Shown here piece by piece: positions 12,121 to 23,408 of a stretch of 64,000 nt of DNA (position 1 is the stretch's first letter; each line of letters starts with the position of its first letter). The stretch comes from Setomelanomma holmii (lineage: Eukaryota > Ascomycota > Dothideomycetes > Pleosporales > Phaeosphaeriaceae): assembly GCA_010015745.1 (NCBI GenBank), contig ML978156.1, forward strand, positions 293,635 to 357,634, read 5' to 3'. Below the pieces are notes generated by a model. The model made no database searches. It was not told the origin of the DNA and worked only from the letters and a program-made list of their open reading frames with translations. A program made the position numbers and the translations under genes.

Positions 12121-12877
12121 ATGAACGGAGCTGCAAAAAGTCCAGTCATTAGGAGCTTGACTCAAGCCAAGCCCGTTGTGCGAGGCTGCTGCACCTCTCC
12201 CCGCAACACCAAAGCATCCGAGCGCCTGCACATGCCGACTCAATCGAGATTACCGAATCACATCTTGAAAGCACCGCTCTACGCGAGATAATCTTCACAT
12301 TCAACGCCTCTGACGTAGGAGTCGCGTCTCTACTGCCACCACGAAAAGCAAGTCAAGAGTCATGATAGGAGCTTACCGCAATTAATTTCGGATATGGCCG
12401 TCTACATCGTCGTTTGCCGTTGACTGTACGGACATCTATAGCGGCTACCTTCGCTCTGTGGCGGACTCTAGCTGAGTCGATGATTCACGCAGTGAGCTCA
12501 GCTGCAAACCATCGCAAATGGTCCCTCTGAATCACAATCTGTCACCACACATGACAGGAGCATGACGCATATTCGAATTGTGTATTATCCCACTAACGCC
12601 CTGCAATGCTGTATCCATGCCAGTAAACTATACCGAGCCGGATGTTCCCTTGATAGCCAGCGCGCCCTTGAGGTTCGAGTATGCAAAATGAAGAACCAGC
12701 CCTTCCAGCTATGACGAACTTTTCTCTGAGTCAGGGGAGCCTGTAGCGATAAAGAGATGACCCAGGAGAATGATAAGGTATGTGGCTGAAAGTCTCATGT
12801 GCGAAGAGGTAATTGGGAGCTCGGTGCTTGTTAGTTCATGCCATTACTTGAGGTCTAGGTACTGAAATGGGTATCAA
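12121..12877. other. Intergenic region upstream of VAS1
   Basis: About 750 bp without a supported gene. It should contain the VAS1 promoter and the 3' end of the casein kinase gene. No distinct motif was recognised. Confidence 0.5.
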
Positions 12878-14098
12878 TCATGTCGCACTGGTGCTGTTCT
12901 GTTGCGCAGCTTGCCGGACGGGTGCGAAGTAAGGATGTGCCATTGCTTCTTTCGCTGTGAGACGCTCCTGGATAATGTCAGTAAATGCTAGCGTAGTTTT
13001 GTGAAAAGGACCTACCTGGTGATCGTATCGAAGCAGCTTGTCGAGGAAATCAATAGCATCGTTGCTAACGAATCGCTGATTCTCCGCATTGATGAATGAA
13101 TGCCAAGGTTTCTTCGGATACCTGCTGAGTATGTCGTCGTATTGCGCATCCAGCTCAATATCGTACTTGTCGAGATAGTCGAACAAGTCTTCTGTTCCAA
13201 GCACCTTCGCAATCTTGACAAGCTGATCCGAATTACTGTTGCCGTGGAAGAACGGTTCTCTCCGGAAGATCATCGAAGCGAACATGGCGCCCAACGACCA
13301 CATATCGAGTGAGTAGTCGTATTCCTGGAAATCGACGAGGAGCTCTGGTCCCTTGAAGTAGCGAGACGCGACACGGACATTGTATTCCGTGCCAGCGTGG
13401 TAGAACTCGGCAAGACCCCAATCGATCAAACGCAACTATGCCATGTCAGTCAAAGACCCCCAGCAAATGTTGTACGGCGACGAACCTTCCGCTTCTCATG
13501 ATCGATCATAACGTTATGAGGCTTGACATCCCTGTGCATGATGCCTTTGCTATGGCAGTAGTCGAGAGCCTTGAGCAGCTCGTATATGTAGTACCGCACG
13601 TCGTAGTCCTGGAACTTGGGGTACAGACTCCGAAAGTCGGTGTTGTTGACATACTCGAATATCAATGAGGGGGTCTTGCTCTGTGTTGACGCGCGTTAGC
13701 CTTGCTCCCAAGTCACGACAGCGAGCGAGACGAAGTACCCAGTCTCCAATCCAGTCGGAGCCATCACTAACCTGGTTGTCGCGCACTACATCCAGCAGCG
13801 AGACGATGTTGGGACCGCCTGACAGATTCTGCAGGATCTTGATTTCGCGCTTTATCTTCTTCTTCTTGACAGGCTTGAGCACTTTGATGACGCATTTCTG
13901 ATAGTTGACCACATTAATGCCCTCAAACACCTCCGAGTACTTTCCGCGCCCAATCTTGCGCACCACTTCGTAGTTTTCCAGGACGCCCCAGGAGATGTTG
14001 ACCGAGTCGTAGTCCCAGTAGGAGCGGGGCATGTTCGCATTGACGTCTGCGTACACGCGGGCAACGCTGGTTGTGCCGGTCGTATTGTTCAGCGCCAT
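12878..14098 (-). CDS. CKA1: Casein kinase II catalytic subunit alpha
   Basis: Acidophilic Ser/Thr kinase, the catalytic part of the CK2 tetramer. Four exons (14098-13772, 13680-13486, 13435-13016, 12967-12878) give 343 residues, the usual length. Seen in order: the glycine loop GRGKYSEVF, the basic CK2 substrate-recognition cluster KPVKKKKIKREIKIL, the catalytic loop HRDVKPHN, the CK2-specific DWG (DWGLAEFYH) in place of DFG, and the GTEYNVRVASRYFKGPELL activation segment. All introns are GT-AG and return the canonical protein (RDNQ/SKTP, EKRK/LRLI, YDHQ/ERLT). The start chosen is the ATG of MALNNTTGTT, which precedes the conserved SWGVLENYEVVRKIG region by a family-typical distance. The frame stays open upstream (see findings). 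The gene is divergent from RPP1. Confidence 0.95.
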
Positions 14099-14558
14099 GC
14101 TGGGCAAAAGAGTCCTGTGAGCGGGCGGCGACGTGCCAGCGACAGTTTTGGGCGCAGCGACGGTGGAGGGTGTGGTGGAGCGGTCGAGTGGTGGGGTGAA
14201 GAGGCTGAGATGGGCGGGACGCAGAAGCAGCAACGCAAGGCCAACAAGCACGCCGAGCGCGGCTGCCTTGTTCCAGGAAAAGCGCCTGAAGAGTCCTCCG
14301 TGAGGGCTGCAGCGAGGGCGCGATGCTGCAAAAACCGGCTGGGGCTGAGGCTTGGTCGGCGACAGGGACGTTGGTTTGGTGCCGAGAGAGAGCTCCGACT
14401 GCGCGTCGTTGTCGTGCACGCCGCTTGTGTAGCGACCCGCCACGTGACTGTCCAGAGCGCAGGGTCTCGAAGCTTGTGACAGTGCTCCCGAACTTATTCT
14501 CGTGTTCCGCTTTCGAGAATGCTCAACTTGCGCCGCCTTCGACGCAGTCATAGCGAAA
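14099..14558. promoter_or_regulatory. Shared bidirectional promoter of CKA1 and RPP1
   Basis: 460 bp lie between the two divergent start codons, so both promoters and 5' leaders must sit here. No TATA box is evident. The minus strand stays open in the kinase frame throughout. Confidence 0.6.
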
Positions 14559-15679
14559 ATGTTCCACGACCTGAACGTGCCCTGGACGGATGCGATGAGA
14601 GAACTGCAGCGCACCTTAGTGTTCTTGGACGAATGTGAGCCTCAGCAATGCCCTTGCGTTGTTTGAAACTCCGCGTAATTGACGCAGTACAGTAGGATAC
14701 GACGTGATAGCCCTCACGCATACCTTTTCGGGGAAGCTGCCCAGCGACTTGGTACGTAGTTCTTGCCTCAGAAGGCATGATCCTGTGCTGTACTTGACCT
14801 TTCATCAATACGCGATTCCAAACGCTGCTCCCACTTGCGCCTTCCTTAGGGTCATGGCAGTCGCTAATCATAGCTCTCTAGACGTCACCCATCACCAAAC
14901 CACTGCCCTTCCCCAAGCCGCCGCGCATGCGCATATTGACACGATGCAACATCTACCTCACCGACGCGGCATCCAACTTCCGAATACCCCAATTGCAGCA
15001 GCTCTACGATCTAGTTGCCGCGCGGCCGACGGATGAGCGCACATTACAGCAAGCATGCCAGAGCCTCGACGTTGACATAATCTCGCTCGACTTGTCGCGA
15101 AGATTCGAGAAACACTTCAAGTTCCCTATGCTCGGCATGGCAATCTCACGGGGCATCAAAATCGAGCTATGTTACAGTCAAGGCCTACTGTCGAGCGACC
15201 CATTGGCTAAGCGCAACCTGATCAGCAACGCGACACAGCTCATACGAGCCACACGAGGACGAGGTTTGATTTTCAGCTCAGAAGCTAAGAGCGTCCTAGG
15301 TATGCGCGCACCAAGCGACGTCATCAATCTCGCTTCAGTGTGGGGATTAGGCACGGAAAAGGGCAAGGACGGCCTTACAAAGGAGCCTCGAAGCTTGGTG
15401 GAGTACGCGCGCCTGAAGCGACAGAGCTACAAGGGCGTGGTCGACATTGTCTATGGTGGAGAGAAACCGAAACCTGCGGCAAAGGCGTCCCAGGAGGGAC
15501 AAGAGATGGCGACCAAGACCGGCAAGAAGCGACCAGGAGACAGCTTAGTGGGTACACCAGCGCTCCAGTCAGACAAGGAAGCCCCCGTCTCGAAGACGCA
15601 ACAGAAGAAGAACAAGAAGGCAAAAATGGATGCTGCCGCGAAGGAGTCGCTGGCTGAGCGCATCACAGTTCCGTCCTGA
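14559..15679 (+). CDS. RPP1: Ribonuclease P/MRP protein subunit Rpp1 (Rpp30 family)
   Basis: Protein component of RNase P and RNase MRP, which process pre-tRNA and pre-rRNA in the nucleus and nucleolus. Three exons (14559-14634, 14693-14751, 14882-15679) give 310 residues. The start MFHDLNVPW is the family's typical N-terminus. Splicing yields DELGYDVIALTHTFSGKLPS and then TSPITKPLPFPKPPRMRILT, both close to the usual Rpp30 pattern of a PHP-like TIM barrel. Conserved later parts include QQACQSLDVDIISLDLSRRF and NLISNATQLIRATRGRG. The C-terminal 90 residues are Lys-rich and probably disordered, fitting RNA binding or nucleolar import. The gene is divergent from the CK2 alpha gene. Confidence 0.93.
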
Positions 15680-15877
15680 ATCAGGAGCACAGAATCACCG
15701 GCGCCAAATACCATGAGATACCCATTAGACCTTCAGTGCCAAGCACAATACACATCCAAGGAGATCCTACTTGGCTAAATTACCGCATTTTGCAGGAGCA
15801 CTCAATGCTTCAACTGCCACCACTAACCTATACAAAGAACAAGCATACAAGAACATGAATATTACTAGCCTAATTTA

Positions 15878-17999
15878 TCATGCCCTCCTCTCCGTCGGCA
15901 CCGCCTCCCTCCGTCCCAAATTCACAGTCACCCGACTAACCAGCGCAATCGTACTGATATCAAAAGGCAACAGATTCTGCTGCAACGACGCCGACTTCTC
16001 TGCAGGCGGAGGAGGCGGCGGCGAAACAGTCGTTTGACTCCCAGCATTGCCCTGGATCTGGCTCTGCGCAGGCACACTGACGACCGCACTTGGACTCGAC
16101 ACTGCAACAGCGCTAGAAGTGGCTGCGCCTGAACTAGCACTGGCAATGACAGTAATGCCCGCACCAGCCGCCGTTGTCGTGCTCGCAGCGACCAAGCCGG
16201 CCTGGCTCAGTGTCGCGGAATTTATACTTGCGCTAGCACTACTCGGGCTGCTGGATGCCGCAGCCACGGCGCCAGGCGGTGCAGATCCACCTGCTACAAC
16301 GGTCACTGCGGACGCGAGGGTCTGCATCGTGCTTGGTGGTGCGTCCATGGAGCCGAGTGCCAGGCTGAACGAAGGCGCGGCGGGAGCTTGCATGGGGAAC
16401 GAACCAGCTGGACATGCGCAGAGACAATTGCAGCCGCCGTTTTTGGCGGCTTGTTCGGCGGCTGCGGCGGAGTTGTTGGATGAGGAGCTTGAGCTTGAAC
16501 CTAAGCCTGCGACGACGGTGACGGCACTTCCAGCTGCGGTGGTTGTGGTGGCGGCTTCGAGGGCACCTGGGCTCAGGTTTGCGGAGTTGATGGAGGCTTT
16601 CGCGGAAGATGCTTGGACGGTTGGTGTTGTTGTCTTGGTTTTTGTGGTCGTGGTGTTGGAATTGCTTCCTCCTGCGCCAGCGACAACGGTTACTGCTTTT
16701 GCCGAGGCGGATTGGGCCGCTGAAGTGTGCTTCATGCTCGATCCTGAGCCTGCTTGGACGGTGATTGTGCCTCCAGAGGCTTTGCTGCTGGATGAGCCTT
16801 TCGTTGAAGTCGAATTGCCTCCTGATCCAGCGAGTACAGTGATTGCCGAAGCTTTGGCAGCGGTTGCGTTGCTTGCACTCGATGTGCCATTTCCACCTCT
16901 GGACCCTTCTGCTTTGACAGTGATAGCGCTTCCGGCTGCTGTGGTAGTGGTTGCGGCCTCGAGCGCACCTGGGGTCAGAGCGGCAGAGTCTATCTTCTTT
17001 GCGCTGGATGAGGATGTTGCCGCAACTGCTTGTGCTCCTTCTGGTGCTTTACCTCCCGCAGACACGGTCACTGTGGCCTTTGTATCATTGTTACTGGCCA
17101 CCGATCCTTCCAAGCGGAATGCGGGAGTTGAAGTCGTTCCAGCTTTAGCTCCTTCAGCGGCCGCCTGCTGTGAGATATGTTAGCACGATACTGACTGAGG
17201 CTCGATTTTGAGGACGTACTGTTTTGTTCAGGCCTTCAGCAGCTGGTGGAGTAATTTGTGATTCGGGCTTAAGCTTTGAGGCTTCCGCAGCTCTCATGAT
17301 ACTCTTTAATTGTGCTGGTTGCTCGGGCATAGCAGCTGGGGGTGGCGTAGGTTTCGCCTCGGTAGGTGGTGCTTGCGCTTGCGGCGGTGGCATAGCAGGG
17401 GCTGCTGCTGCGGATTGTTGTCCTACAGCTTGCACAAGTTCCGTCGAGAGTTGTTGGCCGTTGGCTTCTGTGATGACGGTCTGCTTGATCTGGATGATCT
17501 CCACGCCATTGCCGCCTCCGTTCTGCTGTGCTCCAATGTTCCCTGCATTGTTCCCACCCTGACCGTTGATGTTTCCATTCAACAGAGCTCCAATGTCAAG
17601 ACCACCGCCTTGGCCCTGCTGCGAACTCTGGCTCGATCTACTTCCTTGCTCTTTCTGGCCGCTCTGACCTTGCGCGCCGGTTTGGCTTTGTCCCAGTGCT
17701 GCGCTTGCATTCTTCGCAGCATCCTGGCCTTGCCTGCTGAGCCCTCCAAGGATCTGGTCGATGCCCGCTGATCCTCCTCCAGCAATCTGATTTGCGATGT
17801 CGCCTCCAATATCACTCGTTCCCGCCTTCTGATTTTGACCTTGACCGTTCCCTTGTCCCTGTGCAACGCCGTTCAGTAACGCGCCGGCGTCCAATCCACC
17901 TCTTCTGTCCACGTTCGCGTCGTGTTCCGATGTTTCCAGTCGTGCGTGAACTGCGCCAAGCAGCAGAATTGCCGTCCAGGACGGTCGTAGTCTGCGCAT
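15878..17999 (-). CDS. Secreted repeat-rich protein, probable cell-wall or surface protein
   Basis: Two exons (17999-17220, 17167-15878; GT-AG intron of 52 bp) encode 689 residues. The N-terminus, MRRLRPSWTAILLLGAVHA, is a signal peptide, followed by a possible Kex2-like Arg-Arg site (NVDRRGG). The first exon is Gly/Gln/Asn-rich with a repeated G-L-D-x-G-A-L-L-N-G module. The second exon is almost wholly Ala/Thr/Ser/Gly and repeats a beta-strand-like A-x-T-V-x-A-G motif about nine times. That motif sits within a longer unit of the form SINSANLSPGALEAATTTTA, seen about four times. A short Cys cluster (GGCNCLCACPAG) sits in the middle. No clear GPI signal is seen. An alternative start seven codons upstream exists. 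I recognise no named family; wall association is inferred from composition and secretion. Confidence 0.75.
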
Positions 18000-18590
18000 G
18001 ATGAGATGATGTATTTGCAATTAACTTCTTGAAGTGGACGCAATGTGAATGGAGAAATTGATAGTTAATACATCAACAGTCCAGCTGATACAGAATCGAA
18101 AGTGGTGTCGCAGACATCCAGAGTGGCTCAAGTCCTGCGCAGCAGCGAGATGAGTGAACAAGAAACAGCGGAAGGCGTGCGTAAGATGTGATCGCTCGGA
18201 TCAGAACGAGCGTGAAATTCCGAAAGGACAGTCAAACCCTCTCACAAGTCGCCTTAGGCGATGGACCATGGTACTTAACGGCTCCGACAGCCTCCCGTCC
18301 ACTCTGTTTCTAATATCGCGCTCGGTTTCGTGCATGTCAGTCCACGCGGCTGCGCGTGCGTCTCATTGCCCGGCTCTATGAAAGGGTGGAGCACCCGGCA
18401 ATGGCATTGTCGGGTTTGCGTGGCCGAGAAGGTTTCGCTCCTGGGCAGGATGCACGCAGTTCATGATCGACAGGATCGCAAAAGTACATTCTGGGGAGTG
18501 TGGAGCTTCACGATGGTCTGGCCAGCCGCTGTGATGCTGTGGTCTGAGACACGACATGCACGAGACGAGACACCTCACACCGGCTCTGTT
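18000..18590. other. Spacer between two minus-strand secreted-protein genes
   Basis: This should contain the promoter of the repeat-rich secreted protein and the 3' end of the small secreted protein gene. No further gene is supported. Confidence 0.45.
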
Positions 18591-18995
18591 TCATGGCGCA
18601 CCTGATGAAGGAACTTGTCCTTGCGTTCGGGTATGCATTGCTTTGAGCCCTCGATGGCAATTGTGAGGTCGGTACAATGTCACTTCAGGTTCGCTGTTCT
18701 CACAAAGGAAGTGGATGCGATGCCAATGATGTTTTGTGTTGCGAACGGCGGGAGATCGCGAACTAAAGTCGTCAAGCTTCGGATCGCGCTTGGCGTCCAT
18801 AATGAGGTCATCAGGCCAATTAAGCTCCCATTTCGAGCACAATTCTCTTGGTAGACCATCGGAGTCGGCGTGATTCATATCATGACGAAGACATACGGGG
18901 CGCAGCGCATACATACACGATTCCTTAAATGAGTCGGTTGCGCCTGCCCCGAGCACAAGGAGAGCAGCAATAACAGAAAGAGTTGGGTATTTCAT
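18591..18995 (-). CDS. Small secreted cysteine-containing protein
   Basis: 134-residue single-exon frame. The N-terminus MKYPTLSVIAALLVLGAGA is a clear signal peptide with a likely cleavage near Ala-Thr-Asp. The mature part of about 115 residues has five cysteines (ESCMY, PVCLR, ELCSK, FLCEN, HNCHR) and many His, Trp and Arg, and no membrane segment. I recognise no family. Size, secretion and cysteines fit the loose class of small secreted fungal proteins, some of which act on hosts or competitors; that role is not shown by the sequence. Its start codon lies only 11 bp from the start of the divergent DUF1295 gene. Confidence 0.6.
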   Translation of the reverse strand: MKYPTLSVIAALLVLGAGATDSFKESCMYALRPVCLRHDMNHADSDGLPRELCSKWELNWPDDLIMDAKRDPKLDDFSSRSPAVRNTKHHWHRIHFLCENSEPEVTLYRPHNCHRGLKAMHTRTQGQVPSSGAP

Positions 18996-19006
18996 CGAAC
19001 AACACC

Positions 19007-20067
19007 ATGGCCGCTGTGCACGTCCTCGACAACTACTACCTTGCCATCACATTTCTCATCACTGTTGCGTACCAATTGTTCTTCTTTGCAATCGCCTTCA
19101 GCTTCAAATTTGACAAGCTTACCGACTTCGCCGGAGGCACCAACTTCATTCTCCTCGCTGCGCTCACGCTCGGCTTCAGTGAAAACCGAGACCAGGCGCG
19201 CAATGTGTTGGCTTCGGTCTTCATCATGGCGTGGGCCGCACGCCTCAGCGGCTTTCTCTTGTTTAGAATCTTGAAGACAGGAAAAGACGATCGATTCGAT
19301 GACAAGCGGGATAAATTTTGGTCCTTCCTTGGATTTTGGGTTTTCCAGATGTTTTGGGTCTGGACTTGCTCGCTGCCCGTCACCATCTTGAACTCGCCCA
19401 AGGTGACTCAATTCGCTCAGCCTGGATTTGGAACTGCTTGTGATATTGCCGGAATTGTCCTTTTTGTGATAGGATTCGTCATGGAGGCCGTGTCCGACGT
19501 ACAAAAGTTTCGCTTCCGTACCGCTCATGGCAGCGATGGTGCTGTCTGCGATGTCGGATTCTTCAATTGGACGCGACATCCAAATTATTTTGGCGAAATC
19601 ATGGTTCAATTCGGTGAGTTGAGCGGTCCTTATCCATCCAATCGTGATGACTGATATGTGCAGGTATCTTCACCATTGCCGTCTCCCCTGCAGCGAACGA
19701 TTACGTCTCAGGTGGGCCGTATGCGGCCTTGTATGCATCGATCCTCGGGCCTTTCTTTCTGACTTCTCTGCTCATGTTCCTGTCCGGCCTTCCATTGCAA
19801 GAACGTCCTGGAGCGAAGAAGCGATATGAGAAAGGGAATAACTGGCCAGCATACGAGCGCTACCTCCACCGAACGAGCATCCTGATTCCGTTTCCACCCC
19901 AGATGTACGAAAAGCTTCCAGTCATCTCGAAGCGCACCATCTTTCTGGAATTTCCAATATACGTGTTCGACCCAGCCAAGCATGCAGACCAGGATGAAGT
20001 CCAAGCTAGATCGGCAGAAGAAGGTCAGGCCGCTCGGCGAAGCGACGAGCAAGGTTTGAGATCCTGA
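19007..20067 (+). CDS. DUF1295 family multi-pass membrane protein (steroid-reductase-like)
   Basis: Two exons (19007-19613, 19664-20067) encode 336 residues. Several hydrophobic segments begin at residue 8 (NYYLAITFLITVAYQLFFFA). The motif TRHPNYFGE, preceded by VGFFNW, is the hallmark of DUF1295 and of related steroid 5-alpha-reductase and isoprenylcysteine methyltransferase folds, where it lies in the cofactor-binding C-terminal region. The intron falls just after this motif and splicing restores QFGIFTIAVSP. The product is probably an ER or other endomembrane oxidoreductase, but the substrate of fungal DUF1295 proteins is unknown. The Met of MAAVHVLDNY is the first ATG in frame. The C-terminus is charged and cytosol-like. 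Confidence 0.85.
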
Positions 20068-20559
20068 TATGGACGCTGACAGTCGGTGTTAATGGCACTA
20101 AATCCGAATGAGCTACAATTTGTATGCTGACACGCGCTCTTAAAATGAGAGCAAAGACGAATTGATACCCGTGAGAATGTAGGCAGTGACTATAGAAGTA
20201 ATTAACGTTTACTCCTTCTCGAAAAACACGACTTAGAATGTTCGAAACATCGTGGTTGCGGTTTTCGGATTTCTTCATTTCGCGAATACCGTTGCGCCAA
20301 TCCTGGGCATGACGTAGTGGGGCACAGCGCGCCTGAAGCTCCCATCGCGGAAGCTGCACCGTATCCCTTTCTCTTTCTTTCTTTCTTTCTTTCTTTCTTC
20401 TCACGAAAATAGAGCCTCAGCTTTGCTGTGCAAACATTCGCGCTCCGTGAGAGCGCATGACATAAACTGGTTTCGCTGAGTAGGTTTCTAAACATCAATT
20501 GCGCCAAGCCGATACACGTCTCTGACCGTTATCAGTTCAATCATAGCAGCACGTGAAAC
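20068..20559. other. Spacer with pyrimidine microsatellite, upstream of MIR1
   Basis: Promoter region of the phosphate carrier gene. It contains a short CTTT tract and otherwise no recognised signal. Confidence 0.5.
20368..20400 (+). repeat. CTTT microsatellite
   Basis: Seven to eight copies of a CTTT tetranucleotide, interrupted once at the start. It lies about 160 bp before the phosphate carrier start codon, so it could affect promoter spacing if it varies in length. Confidence 0.85.
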
Positions 20560-21760
20560 ATGTTCCCGACCTTCTCGACTCTAAGCCAGGCGTTTGCTGG
20601 TTGTTCGCCACTGCCGCAGCGACTTCCCGACTCCAAGCCCAATTCATCTTCCAAATGGACGGCTCGGCAAGACCTGTACCCAGCGTGGAGCGTCACCGAA
20701 GATGCGAAACAAAAGGCAGCCAAACTTGGCGATACAGCCGTCGCAGAGTTCGAGAAAGCAAGTCACAAGGCCCAAGCTAAGGCCGGGCACATCGAGCTTT
20801 ACTCGCCCAAATATTATGCAGCGTGTACCTTTGGCGGTATCATGGCCTGTGGTCTGACCCACACGGCGGTCACGCCTCTGGATCTAGTAAAGTGCAGACG
20901 TCAGGTAGATTCGAAGATGTACAAGGGCAACTTCGAAGCCTGGGGCAAGATTGGCCGTGCGGAAGGTCTTCGTGGCGTGTTTACTGGTTGGGGACCTACG
21001 TTCTGGGGCTACTCCGTTCAAGGTGGCTTGAAGTACGGCGGTTATGAGTTTTTCAAGAAATTCTACGGAGATCTTGCTGGCGAGGAGAACTTCCACAAGT
21101 ACAAAACCCTGATCTACCTTGCTGGTTCAGCTTCGGCTGAGTTCATCGCGGATCTTGGACTTTGTCCATTCGAGGCCGTAAAGGTCCGAATGCAAACCAC
21201 GATTCCTCCTTTTGCTACCGGTACGCTCAACGGCATCAACACAATTACATCCAAGGAAGGCTTCGGCGGCTTGTACAAGGGTCTATATCCTCTGTGGGGT
21301 CGTCAGATTCCGTACACCATGATGAAGTTTGCATCGTTCGAGACCATTGTCGAGATGATTTACAACTACCTCCCTGGCCAGAAGAGCGATTACGGCAAAG
21401 GAGCGCAGACCGCCGTGTCCTTCACCGGAGGTTATGCAGCTGGTATCTTGTGCGCAATTGTCAGCCACCCCGCGGATGTTATGGTATCGAAGCTCAACGC
21501 GAACCGTCAAGCGGGAGAGAGCTTTGGCGCTGCGACTGGTCGCATCTACAAGGACATTGGCTTCGGTGGTCTTTGGAATGGTTTGCCGGTCCGTATTGTG
21601 ATGATTGGAACGCTCACTGGTTTGCAATGGATGAGTAAGTTCTCCGCTCCAATATCGATCCCGAACATTGCTAACAGATCTCCCAGTCTACGACTACTTC
21701 AAGATCTTCATGGGTTTGCCAACGACAGGAGGTGCCGCTCCTCCAGAGGAGAAGAAGTAG
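20560..21760 (+). CDS. MIR1: Mitochondrial phosphate carrier
   Basis: Inner-membrane carrier importing phosphate with protons for ATP synthesis. Two exons (20560-21634, 21687-21760) encode 382 residues. Three solute-carrier repeats are visible, each with its PX[D/E]XX[K/R]-type signature: PLDLVKCRRQ, PFEAVKVRMQ and a derived third one, PADVMVSKLN. The phosphate-carrier pattern is specific (HTAVTPLDLVKCRRQVD; GLYPLWGRQIPYTMMKF). The last intron falls near the end, giving LQWM/IYDYFKIFMGLPTTGG. The N-terminal extension of about 80 residues before YSPKYYAACTFGG is longer than in yeast Mir1, as is common in filamentous fungi. Confidence 0.95.
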
Positions 21761-22543
21761 GGGGTTGTTCGGTAACGGTCTGCTGAGTCAGGCATCTGTC
21801 GCGTGCGGCGAAGGTGTCAACGAATATTTCAAAGCATTTGCTGTTTCTTCTTGTGATCTCACATTATGACCGATTTGAGCGCAAACTCTCCCCGCTCATC
21901 TGATTCAGCTCGGCTTTTGACAAATCTTCTAGAATTTCCATTTGATCTTGCATCTCATGACTGGACTTGTGCCTGCATTAGGGCAGGCAAGTGGTGAAGA
22001 GGTCCCCATAATCCGCGTGCTCCGCCAAAGCCTGCAAGTATACATGGTCATCCCGCAGATCATTTGCCCTATCATCGTCGATGTTGCTGTAAAACACCTT
22101 GCTCACCCAGTGGGATACACGACGCTTAGTCATGTGGCTGGGCGAATCAGCCCACTCGGCCTTATCACAAGCTAAACCTCACGACATCACGCAACCACAC
22201 TATGGTACTGCGAATCCTTCCGGATCACCGACCATATGTTCGGCTCATTCCTTGGCCCGATCTCTTGTTGGACGACTAGCAGCCATGCGACCTGCAAAAG
22301 TCCGGTTTCGACTCGGAAGCACTTGCTATCCCACGTTCGCCAATGAATGAGACGTCTCGAGATGCGGTTGCGTCATATACACAAATGCGGTGGCTTGTTG
22401 TGGTGAAAGAGCAAATATAAGAACCTGTCGTCGCATTCTGCCTGGCGTTCCAGTATATCGTACACCCCTGATAACAGCTTCAACGATACTCAAGATACCA
22501 ACCTTGCTTTTTCGACAACTTAGAGATAGCCCAGCGAATCACA
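21761..22543. other. Intergenic region with promoter of the DUF3602 gene
   Basis: No gene is seen. An A/T-rich TATA-like stretch at about 22413-22421 and a CCCCT element (a stress-response-element-like core) near 22465 precede the next gene. Both are weak motif matches. Confidence 0.4.
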
Positions 22544-23103
22544 ATGTCTACTACACCACTTCACTCGACTGGCCGTGGAGGTGGGTTTATTCCCAGCTTA
22601 AGCCATTTTTTTGCATGCAACAAGCAGTCGCTGATACAGTCCCAGGTGCTGGCAACATCGGCACTGACCCCAATGTCTACACCGACGGGGGCATTGTTCG
22701 CGAAGGAGTAGAAGGAGAATCCGTTGATGGTGAATTCTCCACTGGACGCGGCGGAGCTGGCAACATCGCTCAGAGCCCGCACCTAGGACCACAGACTGAG
22801 CGTACCGGTCGTCGCTCCCAGGACTTCGTTCCCGAGATCAGCGCGCGCGAGGGGCAAGACGAGTTCCACACTGGCGTAAGATTGACTCCAACACCACAGG
22901 TAGTGTACGATACTAACACTATACAGCGTGGAGGTGCTGGCAACGTCTACAAGGAAAAGCACGGCGGCCACAGCCACAGCCAGTCTCCCGAGCGCAAAGG
23001 GCTTGGCGACAAAGTGAAGCATGCGCTCCATCTTGACAAGGACAAGAAGCATGAGCCCTCCCCTCTTGCGAACGAGACCGCGCCGCCCAACAACCAGATA
23101 TGA
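22544..23103 (+). CDS. DUF3602 family protein with GRGGAGN repeats
   Basis: Three exons (22544-22580, 22646-22875, 22927-23103) encode 147 residues. The spliced protein has three copies of the family motif G-R-G-G-A-G-N-I/V, at the N-terminus, in the middle and near the C-terminus. Two of them are created exactly at splice junctions, which supports the exon model. DUF3602 proteins are small, hydrophilic, fungal-specific and often stress- or spore-induced in transcript surveys; no biochemical role is settled. The C-terminal part is Lys/His-rich (KVKHALHLDKDKKHE). No targeting signal is present. Confidence 0.85.
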
Positions 23104-23408
23104 TACCCGGATAGCGTTAGGGGGATGGATAGTGGCTGAGCGCGATAGGCGCCGATGATACCTAGCCGCGATTCGTAGCAATGCGGCCGATTTGCTCTTA
23201 TATAGACCAGAAAGAATCAGTGATCTTTGTCAGATTGCGCTGCCTGTCAATCTCTTGATTTCGTGCTGTGCCTGACTAGAAAGAAGCATGGCGGGGTCAT
23301 TGAAGCCCGGACCAACGTGGGGCGGGGTGAAGCTTGAGCGACTTTCGTCATTTGGCTTGTGAATTTCTTCCCAATTCCGAAGTTTAGCATTCACAACATC
23401 ACTGCACC

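Noticed and set aside
15878..17183. Long plus-strand frame of 378 residues opposite the repeat-rich secreted protein
   Set aside because: It is the complement of Ala/Thr/Ser/Gly repeats; the minus strand has the signal peptide and the consistent intron.
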